A DNA stretch of 5,313 bases from Deltaproteobacteria bacterium. Its GTDB lineage: Bacteria > Desulfobacterota > Binatia > Binatales > Binataceae. Under the pieces are notes generated by a model. It saw nothing but the letters and a program-made list of their open reading frames with translations, searched no databases and was not told the DNA's origin. The translations under genes and the position numbers were made by a program. Below are positions 1 through 5,024 of this stretch, one piece after another. The stretch covers positions 1 to 5,313 of the forward strand of contig JAJXYM010000252.1 of assembly GCA_021780585.1 (NCBI GenBank), written 5' to 3'. Numbering within the stretch: position 1 is the stretch's first letter; every line of letters begins with the position of its first letter.

Positions 1-89
1 GTTTGGCGGGTCGGCCCGGGGGGGGCGATACGTCACAGCCCGGACGCGGCGAGCGTTGGCGGCCGAACGCCGCGATCAGGCCGTGCGGG

Positions 90-126
90 GCGGCGCGGAG
101 CCGTTCGCTGATGCGGCGCGGAGCCG
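90..126. repeat. Tandem pair of 14-bp direct repeats
   Basis: GCGGCGCGGAGCCG occurs at 90-103 and again at 113-126, identical and separated by 9 bp, just beyond the stop codon of the desaturase gene on the minus strand. The surrounding bases 1-135 hold no gene I can support. Plus-strand frame 2 is open from the edge but runs antisense deep into the desaturase gene, and the other frames give low-complexity Arg/Pro/Gly peptides. A run of eight G lies at 18-25. The repeat may be a chance product of GC-rich spacer DNA. Confidence 0.5.
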
Positions 127-135
127 GGCGGGGCG

Positions 136-1026
136 TTATGGGCGCGCCGCCATGGCTCGGTCGCCGGGGATGGCGGGAGCGGCGGCGGCCGTAACCGCGG
201 CAAGCCCGGCGGTCTGTCTTTTGCGTTCGAGATTCAATTCGGCGCGGCTGATTCGCAGCATCGCCAGCGAGGGCAATACCGCCTTTTCCAGGAAGGCGCG
301 CGCGCTCAATCCGCCGCCCGAGCATTGCAGCCGTTCGCGATAGTCGGGAATCAAGCCCTCGCCGGGCATTTTGAAGTTCGCCAACACCCGCACCAGATCG
401 GCGATTGTTCCCGGTCGATCCTCCTCGAGGTCCAGCTTGACGATCGCGCGATAAAACGCGGCGTGCGCCGCCTCGTCGGAGCCGACATGATGAAAAATCG
501 CGGACAACACTTCGTCGCCGGCCGCCCGCGCGCGATCTTTTTGCGCCTTGTAGGCGAGATAGGTGGCGGCCTCCTGCAAGGCGCCGTAACAAGCCATCTG
601 GCGGCACGTATCAAATGGCAATGTCCAGGCGCGGCTGGATACCGACGCTTCCAGCTCCGCGAGCTGCGCCTCGGAGCGAAAGCCGGCGCGCGTCAGATAT
701 TCACGAAACACGAGGCTGTGGCGCGACTCCTCGAAGGCCCAGCGGGTCTGAAACCAGGCCATGCCAAAGATCGCGCGCAACATCCGCAATCCTTCGGCGC
801 TATAGTCCGGGACATACATTTCTTCAGTGCAGTAGATCTCCACGGACTGCGCGGTGGCGTCGTCAACTTTCGCGCGGCGAAGCTTTTCCCAAGGGATGTC
901 GTTGAAGATGTTCCAGTCGCGTTTGGTTTCCGCTATTTCCAGAAAATCGAGATAGATTCGATAGATTTTTTCCCGCACGTTGTACCGACGCCCCCTGGCT
1001 CGTTTCGCATTCAGCGCACCCGCCAC
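136..1026 (-). CDS. Acyl-ACP desaturase (soluble ferritin-like di-iron enzyme)
   Basis: A 296-residue protein of the soluble acyl-ACP desaturase family (plant stearoyl-ACP desaturase / mycobacterial DesA type). These enzymes use O2 and ferredoxin electrons to place a cis double bond in an acyl chain carried by acyl carrier protein in the cytoplasm. All six di-iron ligands are visible at family spacing: E68 in TEEMYVP, E100 and H103 in EESRH, E152 in LQEAATYLAY, and E185 and H188 in DEAAH. The E100-E152 and E152-E185 gaps match the castor enzyme closely. The protein is shorter than plant enzymes (about 360 with transit peptide) and close to mycobacterial ones. Residues after about 270 form an Ala/Pro/Arg-rich tail unlikely to be catalytic. 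The start is GTG at 1026 with no clear Shine-Dalgarno; no other start lies between it and an in-frame TAG upstream. A GTG at codon 17 (978), 12 bases after AGGGGG, is an alternative. Substrate chain length and double-bond position cannot be told. No transmembrane segment is seen, which excludes the membrane-bound desaturase family. Confidence 0.93.
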   Translation of the reverse strand: MAGALNAKRARGRRYNVREKIYRIYLDFLEIAETKRDWNIFNDIPWEKLRRAKVDDATAQSVEIYCTEEMYVPDYSAEGLRMLRAIFGMAWFQTRWAFEESRHSLVFREYLTRAGFRSEAQLAELEASVSSRAWTLPFDTCRQMACYGALQEAATYLAYKAQKDRARAAGDEVLSAIFHHVGSDEAAHAAFYRAIVKLDLEEDRPGTIADLVRVLANFKMPGEGLIPDYRERLQCSGGGLSARAFLEKAVLPSLAMLRISRAELNLERKRQTAGLAAVTAAAAPAIPGDRAMAARP

Positions 1027-1106
1027 AGGATGGCTACGGAGTCGCGGTTGTGCGATCGGTTGGTCAGTCGCTCGTTGGTGCTATGATGAGCGCCCATTAG
1101 CAACAC

Positions 1107-1150
1107 TTGGATCGCGCAAGTAAGTTGCAAAAAATTTGCTTTTTTATGAT
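1107..1150 (-). promoter_or_regulatory. AT-rich upstream element, probable desaturase promoter region
   Basis: An AT-rich patch stands out in a GC-rich gap. It includes GCAAA-AAA-TTTGC (1127-1139), followed on the plus strand by six T (1140-1145), and TTGCAA at 1125-1130, which reads the same on both strands. A shorter repeat, CTTG/CAAG around GATCGCG, lies at 1107-1120. Read on the minus strand it resembles an UP-element-like tract about 100 bp ahead of the desaturase start. I could not find a -35/-10 pair with correct spacing, so this is only a probable promoter zone. TATGAT also occurs twice on the plus strand (1082-1087 and 1145-1150) without a good -35 partner. Confidence 0.35.
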
Positions 1151-1330
1151 CAGATCCGGGCAGACCTCGTACTCTAGACCCGGAGCGGCTCGCTGTCTAT
1201 CGCCGTATCCGCCGCATCATGCCGATCGCTGTTGGCGTCCGGCGATCCGCTCCCGCCATCCGGCGGCGCGCGGAGGACATCGGCCGCGCGCATCGCGACT
1301 AGCGCCGGAGCGCATCGCTACGCCTGGGAG

Positions 1331-1354
1331 CGGCGGTGCGATTGCGGACCGCCG
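1331..1354 (-). terminator. Hairpin 17 bp after the IclR stop
   Basis: CGGCGGT at 1331-1337 and ACCGCCG at 1348-1354 are perfect reverse complements around a 10-base interior; GC at 1338-1339 and 1344-1345 could add two pairs. The position just past the IclR stop codon (TAG, 1372-1374) suits a transcription end or 3' mRNA-protecting hairpin. There is no T tract on the minus strand after it, so a classic intrinsic terminator is not supported. Confidence 0.35.
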
Positions 1355-1371
1355 TCGCGCGCCCGTTCCCG

Positions 1372-2154
1372 CTATTCGTTGAAGCCGAGGCGATGCGACA
1401 GTTCGCGGCCGGCCGCGACGATCAGCGGCGCCAGCTCGGCGCTAATCCGTTCGGCCATCAGCCGGTAGCAGGGTCCCGACACGGCCAGCGAGCCGACCAC
1501 CGATCGGGTATAGTCGCGCACCGGCACGGCGACCGAGGCGACGTCCTCGAAGAACTCGCCGTTATCGACCGCGTAGCCGTCGCGCGCCACCGCCTGAAGC
1601 TGCTCGATCAGGGCGGCGCGATCGACGATCGTACGTTCGGTATGGCGCGGCAGATGCTCGGGCAGCGTCGCGCGCAATTGCTCCTCGGTGTCGAAGGCCA
1701 GATGGACCTTGCCGATGGCCGTGCAATGGAGCGGCAGGGTGATCCCGATCGGCGGCGTGATCCTGACCGCCCGATCCTCCGGTTCGGCGACCTCGAGCGG
1801 CACCGCGCCGTCGCGCCGGACGATCGCGACGATCGCGCTCTCGCGGCTTTGGCGCGCCACGTCGGCCAGGATCGGACGCGCCTGCCGCACCAGTCCCATA
1901 TGATGGATATAACGGCGTCCTAGCAGGAGGCATTTGATCCCGAGGCGGTAGTTTTCACTCGCCCGGTTCTGTTCGATATAGCCGCGCGCTTCGAGGGTCG
2001 CGAGCAGGCGGAAGACGTTGTTCTTATGCAGCTTGAGACGCTTGGAAAGTTCGGTGACGCCGAGTTCGTCGGCGTCGCCGAAAAATTGTTCGAGCACATC
2101 CAGCGAATGCGCAACGGATTGAATAACGTAGTTTGTCTTATCGCGGCGCGTCAT
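1372..2154 (-). CDS. IclR-family transcriptional regulator
   Basis: A 260-residue protein with the full IclR layout. Residues 8-75 form the winged helix-turn-helix: the IQSVAHSLDVLEQF opening, the ELSKRLKLHKNNVFRLLATL helices around 35-54, and the wing RGYIEQN...YRLG around 57-72. Residues 90-256 form the GAF-like ligand-binding domain, with the typical PLHCTAIGKVHLAF segment (141-154), RDGYAVDNGEF (191-201), VASVAVPVRD (205-214) and VVGSLAVSGP (219-228). Family members bind DNA as dimers or tetramers at palindromes, sense small organic acids or aromatic compounds, and often repress their own gene and a divergent operon. Here the gene diverges from a methyltransferase/VOC/reductase cluster, which fits that pattern, but the ligand is unknown. 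Length is normal and intact. The ATG start at 2154 is preceded by GGAG (2166-2169), 11 bases away, partly inside a leader hairpin. A three-codon reading frame (ATG CCA TAA) directly abuts the start. Confidence 0.95.
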   Translation of the reverse strand: MTRRDKTNYVIQSVAHSLDVLEQFFGDADELGVTELSKRLKLHKNNVFRLLATLEARGYIEQNRASENYRLGIKCLLLGRRYIHHMGLVRQARPILADVARQSRESAIVAIVRRDGAVPLEVAEPEDRAVRITPPIGITLPLHCTAIGKVHLAFDTEEQLRATLPEHLPRHTERTIVDRAALIEQLQAVARDGYAVDNGEFFEDVASVAVPVRDYTRSVVGSLAVSGPCYRLMAERISAELAPLIVAAGRELSHRLGFNE

Positions 2155-2165
2155 TTATGGCATCA

Positions 2166-2212
2166 CTCCGGCAGGCGGCCACGCCTCGCGTAGCGAGGGC
2201 GTCGGCTGCCGG
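2166..2212 (-). promoter_or_regulatory. Leader hairpin overlapping the IclR ribosome-binding site
   Basis: In the IclR 5' leader, CCGGCAG (2168-2174, plus-strand sense) and CTGCCGG (2206-2212) pair perfectly over 7 bp. Inside them ACGCCTCGC (2181-2189) pairs with GCGAGGGCGT (2193-2202), with one bulged G and a 3-base loop. The arm nearer the gene takes in two bases of the only Shine-Dalgarno-like sequence, GGAG at 2166-2169 on the minus strand. The fold could therefore lower translation initiation. It could also be a transcription-pausing or stability element; no T tract follows. Confidence 0.5.
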
Positions 2213-2217
2213 TTTGG

Positions 2218-2250
2218 AAAACTGTTTTAATTTAGACGGCTGGGTTAAAA
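2218..2250. promoter_or_regulatory. Palindromes over the IclR promoter, candidate autoregulatory operator
   Basis: AAAAC-T-GTTTT at 2218-2228 is a perfect 11-bp palindrome covering the expected transcription start. TTTTAA at 2225-2230 and TTAAAA at 2245-2250 form a second inverted repeat spanning the -10 box and part of the spacer. IclR-type proteins bind palindromes and often cover their own promoter, so these are the leading binding-site candidates. The assignment rests on position and symmetry only. Confidence 0.4.
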
Positions 2251-2258
2251 TATGTCAA
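2229..2258 (-). promoter_or_regulatory. Sigma-70-type promoter of the IclR gene
   Basis: On the minus strand a perfect TTGACA -35 box (plus coordinates 2253-2258) is followed after 18 bases by TAAATT (2229-2234), which matches the -10 consensus at four of six positions. Transcription would start near 2221-2222, giving a leader of about 68 bases before the ATG at 2154. This is the best promoter match in the window. Confidence 0.6.
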
Positions 2259-2266
2259 CGCCGCTG

Positions 2267-2295
2267 GCCGTTTTCGCGAAAATTCGCTAAACGGC
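2267..2295. promoter_or_regulatory. Second palindrome cluster in the divergent region
   Basis: TTTTCGCGAAAA at 2271-2282 is a perfect 12-bp palindrome. It overlaps a wider inverted repeat, GCCGTTT (2267-2273) with AAACGGC (2289-2295). The word ACGGCTG also recurs directly at 2236-2242 and 2291-2297, 55 bp apart. The cluster lies upstream of the IclR -35 box and about 45-75 bp ahead of the methyltransferase start. A regulator bound here could act on the rightward genes. The AT-rich TATTTTAT at 2308-2315 is a possible rightward -10, but I find no good -35 for it. Confidence 0.4.
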
Positions 2296-2340
2296 TGATT
2301 TTGCGGCTATTTTATCCCCGTCCGCGCGTCCGGGTGGCTT

Positions 2341-2973
2341 ATGGCCGAAGCGCCAAATCCCGATTTCTTCCGCCGCATCGACGAATCCGACGACGAAATA
2401 TTCTACCGCTTCCCGCGTCTGGTAACGCATATCGATGACGCCGCGATCGCCCGGGTCGGCGAAATTTATCTCGCCCGGCTGCCGCGCGAGGGTGAAATCC
2501 TCGACCTGATGGCGAGTTGGCGGTCGCATCTGCCGGCCGCGCTCAAGCCGCGCCGCGTGGTTGGCCTGGGCCTCAACCGGGTCGAGATGGAACAGAATCC
2601 GGCGCTCGACGAAATCGTGGCGCACAATCTGAATCGCGCGCCGCGCCTGCCGCTCGCCGATGCCGCCTTCGACGGCGCGGTGATGACGGTTTCGGTGCAA
2701 TACCTGACGCGGCCGATCGAAGTCTTCGCCGAAGTCGGCCGCGCGCTGCGCCCGGGCGCGCCATTCATCGTCACCTTCTCCAACCGGATGTTTCCGACCA
2801 AGGCGGTCGCGATTTGGCGCGGCACGGACGACGCGCGGCATGCGCAGGTGGTCACAAGTTATTTTATGGCCAGCGGCGCCTTCGAGCGGATTGAGACGAT
2901 CGATCGCGCCGCCGCCGCGGCGCCGGACGCCGATCCGATCTGGGCGGTGCTCGGATCGCGGAAAAGCGCATGA
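2341..2973 (+). CDS. Class I SAM-dependent methyltransferase, substrate unknown
   Basis: A 210-residue protein with the order of a class I (Rossmann-like) methyltransferase, SAM-binding type 11-like. Motif I is at 53-64 (ILDLMASWRSHL), strand 2 is VVGLGLN at 73-79, and a LNRAPRLPLADAAFDGAV segment lies at 97-114, where the LPLAD and FD motifs are typical. VSVQYLTRP (117-125) is the motif IV/V region, and LRPGAPFIVTFSN (136-148) is the late strand. FPTKAVAIWR (151-160) is a signature of a particular subfamily I recall from cyanobacteria, plants and other bacteria. Unusually, motif I lacks the GxGxG glycines of most class I enzymes; I believe this is a subfamily trait, not decay. The N-terminal DPDFF-like opening and FYRFPRLVTHIDD (21-33) are also as expected. 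The start ATG has only a weak GGGTGG ahead of it (2332-2337). It is first in the rightward gene set divergent from IclR. The substrate cannot be predicted. Confidence 0.85.
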   Translation: MAEAPNPDFFRRIDESDDEIFYRFPRLVTHIDDAAIARVGEIYLARLPREGEILDLMASWRSHLPAALKPRRVVGLGLNRVEMEQNPALDEIVAHNLNRAPRLPLADAAFDGAVMTVSVQYLTRPIEVFAEVGRALRPGAPFIVTFSNRMFPTKAVAIWRGTDDARHAQVVTSYFMASGAFERIETIDRAAAAAPDADPIWAVLGSRKSA

Positions 2974-3013
2974 CTCGCGCCCTTGCATGGAGCCCCTCGG
3001 AGCGTTGCGCGAG
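2974..3013 (+). terminator. Inverted repeat directly after the methyltransferase stop
   Basis: CTCGCGC at 2974-2980 and GCGCGAG at 3007-3013 are perfect reverse complements starting at the base after the TGA stop. The 26-base interior pairs poorly and no T run follows. It could be a weak 3' end or processing element. If it terminates transcription, the 127-bp gap to the VOC gene would contain a separate promoter, but I see none that is clear. Confidence 0.25.
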
Positions 3014-3100
3014 ATCATGGCGAGTCGCAGGCGCCCGCGGCTATGATGAACCGGGCTTGCGTCCGGAACAGGCGGCGCGACGTCCGCGAGCGAGGCGGAG

Positions 3101-3505
3101 ATGATTGCGAATCGCGGCATGAGGCATATTGCGCTGCACGTGGCCGACGTGGCGCGCGCGGCGGATTTCTATTGCCGGGTCTTCGGGATGCGCATCGTAT
3201 GGCAGCCCGATCCCAACAGCGCCTACCTGAGTTCGGGATGCGACAATCTGGCGCTCCATCGCGGCCCCGCCGGCGATCGCGCGGCGCAGTCGCTCGATCA
3301 TCTCGGCTTCATTGTGCCGACCATCGCCGAGGTCGAGGCGGGCTATCGCTGGGCGCTCGAGAACCAGCTCGAAATCGCTCGTCCGATACGCCATCATCGC
3401 GACGGCGCGGTGTCATTCTATCTGCGCGATCCGGACGGCAATGTGGTTCAGGTTTTGTACGAACCTCTGACCAGCGGAATCGAGCTGCGCGGCGCATCGC
3501 GATGA
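3101..3505 (+). CDS. VOC-superfamily metalloprotein (glyoxalase/dioxygenase fold)
   Basis: A 134-residue single-domain protein of the vicinal oxygen chelate superfamily (glyoxalase I, extradiol dioxygenase, fosfomycin resistance relatives). Two beta-alpha-beta-beta-beta modules are visible. The first runs from MRHIALHVADV (7-17) with the helix AADFYCRVFGM (20-30) to DNLALHRG (48-55). The second runs from LDHLGFIV (65-72) through the helix around 75-90 to the hallmark YLRDPDGNVVQVLYE (107-121). Candidate metal ligands are H9, H53 and H67. The fourth position, usually Glu after DPDGN, is Q117 here, with E121 nearby, so the metal site may be altered or use His/His/His/Gln. Length is normal for a one-domain VOC protein. 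The start ATG at 3101 has GAGG at 3092-3095 with 5-base spacing; the alternative ATG at 3119 lacks one. It is followed closely by the aldo/keto reductase gene, so the two are probably co-transcribed and may act on the same small molecule. The reaction is unknown. Confidence 0.88.
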   Translation: MIANRGMRHIALHVADVARAADFYCRVFGMRIVWQPDPNSAYLSSGCDNLALHRGPAGDRAAQSLDHLGFIVPTIAEVEAGYRWALENQLEIARPIRHHRDGAVSFYLRDPDGNVVQVLYEPLTSGIELRGASR

Positions 3506-3532
3506 GCCGCGACGGGTTTTGGCCGTCGCGGC
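3506..3532 (+). promoter_or_regulatory. Perfect 10-bp-stem hairpin between VOC and reductase genes
   Basis: GCCGCGACGG (3506-3515) and CCGTCGCGGC (3523-3532) are exact reverse complements around a 7-base loop, GTTTTGG. The hairpin begins right after the VOC stop codon and ends two bases before the reductase's likely Shine-Dalgarno GGGGA (3534-3538). There is no T tract after it. It may protect the upstream mRNA end, partly terminate transcription, or set the relative output of the two genes. Confidence 0.6.
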
Positions 3533-3547
3533 CGGGGACGTTGAGTG

Positions 3548-4657
3548 ATGCTTAAGGGACGCGCCACGGCGCAGGCGACGGCGACCTATGCGGGCCGCTT
3601 CGCCGATCTGCCGGGCAACTATCGCGAGACGATTGGGGTCGCCGTGTCCTCGATCGGTCTTGGCACCTATCTGGGCGAGGCCGACGACGCAACCGACGCC
3701 GCCTACGCCGGCGCGATCCGCGCGGCGCTGACGGGCGGAATCAACCTGATCGACACGGCGATCAACTATCGCTTTCAGCGCGGCGAGCGGGTAATCGGCG
3801 CGACGATCGCGGCCATGGCGGCCGGCGGCGCGATCCGGCGCGAGGAGATCGTCGTCGCGACCAAGGGCGGCTACATCACTTTCGACGGCTCGATGCCGCC
3901 AGATCCGCGCGCCTGGTTCGAGGAGCATTTCATCCGGCCGGGAATCGTCACCGCCGCCGACTTGGTGGAAGGTTCGCATTGCCTGACGCCGCGCTGGCTT
4001 GAGGCGATGATCGCGATGAGCCGGGCGAACCTCGGCCTGGAAACCATCGACATCTACTATCTGCACAATCCGGAGGCGCAGCTTGGAGCGGTCGGGCGCG
4101 ACGAATTCAAACGGCGGCTCCGCGCGGCCTTCGAGCTGCTCGAAAGCAAGGCCGCCGACCGCGAGATCGGCGTCTATGGCGCCGCGACCTGGAACGGTTT
4201 TCGGGTCGCGCCCGACGACCGCGGCTATCTTTCGCTGCTCGAACTGACGCGACTCGCCGAGGAGGTCGGCGGCAAGGACCATCGCTTCCGCGTGATCCAG
4301 TTGCCGTACAACCTTGCGATGGCGGAGGCGTTCACGGCGCGCAATCAGCGCCTGCCCGACGGCGCGATGGGCAACACGCTCGCGGCGGCCGACGCGCTCG
4401 GGGTCGCGGTATGCGCGAGCGCGTCGCTACTGCAGGGACGGCTGACGCGCGGTCTGCCGCCCCTGCTCAATGACGCCTTCGACGGCTTCGACTCCGACGC
4501 GCAGCGGGCGTTGCAGTTCGTGCGCTCGACGCCTGGAATCAACGTGGCGCTGGCCGGGATGAGTTCGGCCGCCCATGTCGCCGACAACCTCGCGACCGCG
4601 CGCCGCCCGCCGGCTCCGTTCGACCGGCTGATGCGGCTGTTCAAGCGGGTGGGTTGA
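3548..4657 (+). CDS. Aldo/keto reductase, subgroup with an insertion
   Basis: A 369-residue NAD(P)H-dependent oxidoreductase of the aldo/keto reductase superfamily, a cytoplasmic (beta/alpha)8 barrel that interconverts carbonyls and alcohols. Numbered from a GTG at 3545 (one codon earlier), the catalytic tetrad is complete: D70 and Y75 in LIDTAINY, K107 in VATKGGY, and H174 in IYYLHNPE. The N-terminal IGLGTYLG (37-44) is the usual barrel entrance. The C-terminal GINVALAGMSSAAHVADNL (331-349) is the cofactor-binding end. The K-to-H distance is about 67 residues against about 33 in classic enzymes. The extra segment (roughly 111-148, with FDGSMPPDPRAWFEEHF and LVEGSHCLTPR) is one I associate with a distinct subgroup of bacterial/archaeal reductases. 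I chose ATG 3548, 9 bases after GGGGA (3534-3538); GTG 3545 directly before it is possible. It follows the VOC gene by about 40 bp. The substrate is unknown; a sugar, lactone or hydroxy-ketone are all open. Confidence 0.93.
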   Translation: MLKGRATAQATATYAGRFADLPGNYRETIGVAVSSIGLGTYLGEADDATDAAYAGAIRAALTGGINLIDTAINYRFQRGERVIGATIAAMAAGGAIRREEIVVATKGGYITFDGSMPPDPRAWFEEHFIRPGIVTAADLVEGSHCLTPRWLEAMIAMSRANLGLETIDIYYLHNPEAQLGAVGRDEFKRRLRAAFELLESKAADREIGVYGAATWNGFRVAPDDRGYLSLLELTRLAEEVGGKDHRFRVIQLPYNLAMAEAFTARNQRLPDGAMGNTLAAADALGVAVCASASLLQGRLTRGLPPLLNDAFDGFDSDAQRALQFVRSTPGINVALAGMSSAAHVADNLATARRPPAPFDRLMRLFKRVG

Positions 4658-4662
4658 GGGCG

Positions 4663-4782
4663 TCGGTCGCGCGCCCAGTGGCCGCCCGGTTGCGGCGCGC
4701 CGCATTCGTCGCGCGCCTGATCGACGTCGGCCGACCAGATCGGCGTGCCGGCGCGCAGCTTTTCGGCCAGCGCCGTGGTTAT
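4663..4782 (-). pseudogene. Possible remnant of a gene 3' end
   Basis: Read on the minus strand from 4782, a 40-codon stretch encodes ITTALAEKLRAGTPIWSADV followed by a DQARDECG-containing segment. By my count about nine in ten third positions are G or C, against about six in ten second positions, as in the real genes here. The frame is cut off by a TAG (4783-4785) immediately upstream, and the sequence before that does not look coding in any frame. It has no start codon or ribosome site, and downstream it runs antisense into the reductase end. I do not recognise the family. It could be a decayed gene fragment or a chance open frame. Confidence 0.22.
4691..4704. repeat. 14-bp perfect palindrome
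   Basis: TGCGGCGCGCCGCA reads identically on both strands, 33 bp after the reductase stop codon. It could be a protein-binding site or, with the nearby GGGCG/CGCCC repeat, part of an mRNA 3' end structure. No T tract follows on either strand. Confidence 0.4.
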
Positions 4783-4843
4783 CTATCGCCAAGGCTCCGA
4801 TCGCGAGCGGACAGCATCGACTGAAGCGTATCTTCATGTGCGG

Positions 4844-4900
4844 ACAATCTCCTCGGAACGCATTTCCAGTCCGTCAATCTCACGCTGAGAGATTGCGGAC
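4844..4900. promoter_or_regulatory. CAATCTC repeats and 12-bp stem-loop
   Basis: GTCCG (4869-4873) and CAATCTC (4875-4881) pair with GAGATTG (4889-4895) and CGGAC (4896-4900), a 12-bp stem with one bulged T and a 7-base loop. CAATCTC also occurs directly at 4845-4851, 30 bp upstream of the copy in the stem, and is flanked there by CGGA at 4841-4844. It lies about 230 bp ahead of the gene at 5127 and about 190 bp after the reductase. It could be a terminator-like structure without a T run, or an operator array. Confidence 0.45.
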
Positions 4901-5010
4901 GCCGCGGCGGGTCAATTCTCCCCACGAAGACCTTTGGCTTGATTGTGGCGCGCCGGGCTGGAAATGGCGTCGATCGCCGGGTTGCGGCCGAGGTCGCGCG
5001 GCGCGATAGT

Positions 5011-5024
5011 CGCGAAGTTTCGCG
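5011..5024. promoter_or_regulatory. CGCGAA/TTCGCG inverted repeat
   Basis: CGCGAA (5011-5016) and TTCGCG (5019-5024) form a perfect inverted repeat with a 2-bp centre, about 100 bp ahead of the gene at 5127. The half-site shares TTCGCG with the palindrome at 2271-2282. It may be a regulator-binding site; nothing beyond symmetry and position supports this. Confidence 0.25.

Larger units (their letters stand above)
1027..1371. other. Intergenic region between desaturase and IclR genes
   Basis: These 345 bp separate two minus-strand genes. The part next to the desaturase start contains an AT-rich island (about 1124-1150) and probably that gene's promoter. The rest (about 1155-1330) is GC-rich with no convincing coding frame: the short plus-strand frames here lack a good ribosome-binding site and give Arg/Pro/Ala-rich peptides that run antisense into the IclR gene. 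Small inverted repeats are present, for example GATCGC at 1224-1229 against GCGATC at 1242-1247. The end next to the IclR stop holds a hairpin described separately. Confidence 0.6.

Noticed and set aside
18..25. Run of eight G as a phase-variable tract
   Set aside because: It is not inside or upstream of any supported gene; eight G is not remarkable in DNA this GC-rich.
2..343. Plus-strand frame open from the left edge, with an Arg/Ala-rich helical-looking translation
   Set aside because: It runs about 200 bp antisense into the well-supported desaturase gene; GC-rich antisense frames are routinely open.
325..1086. Long plus-strand open frame of about 253 codons
   Set aside because: It lies almost entirely opposite the desaturase gene, whose di-iron motifs are complete; the plus-strand translation shows no family features.
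1082..1087. TATGAT as a plus-strand -10 box with TTGGTC at 1060-1065
   Set aside because: The -35 is poor, the spacing is 16, and no supportable rightward gene follows before the IclR gene on the other strand.
1127..1145. GCAAA-AAA-TTTGC followed by six T as a plus-strand intrinsic terminator
   Set aside because: The stem is only five mostly A/T pairs with a 3-base loop, and no plus-strand gene precedes it; more likely part of an AT-rich promoter zone.
2287..3120. Long minus-strand open frame of 277 codons opposite the methyltransferase
   Set aside because: The translation is Arg/His/Gly-rich with no domain pattern, and the plus-strand methyltransferase motifs are convincing.
3413..4282. 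Long minus-strand open frame of 289 codons opposite the reductase
   Set aside because: Antisense shadow of the aldo/keto reductase, whose catalytic tetrad is intact.
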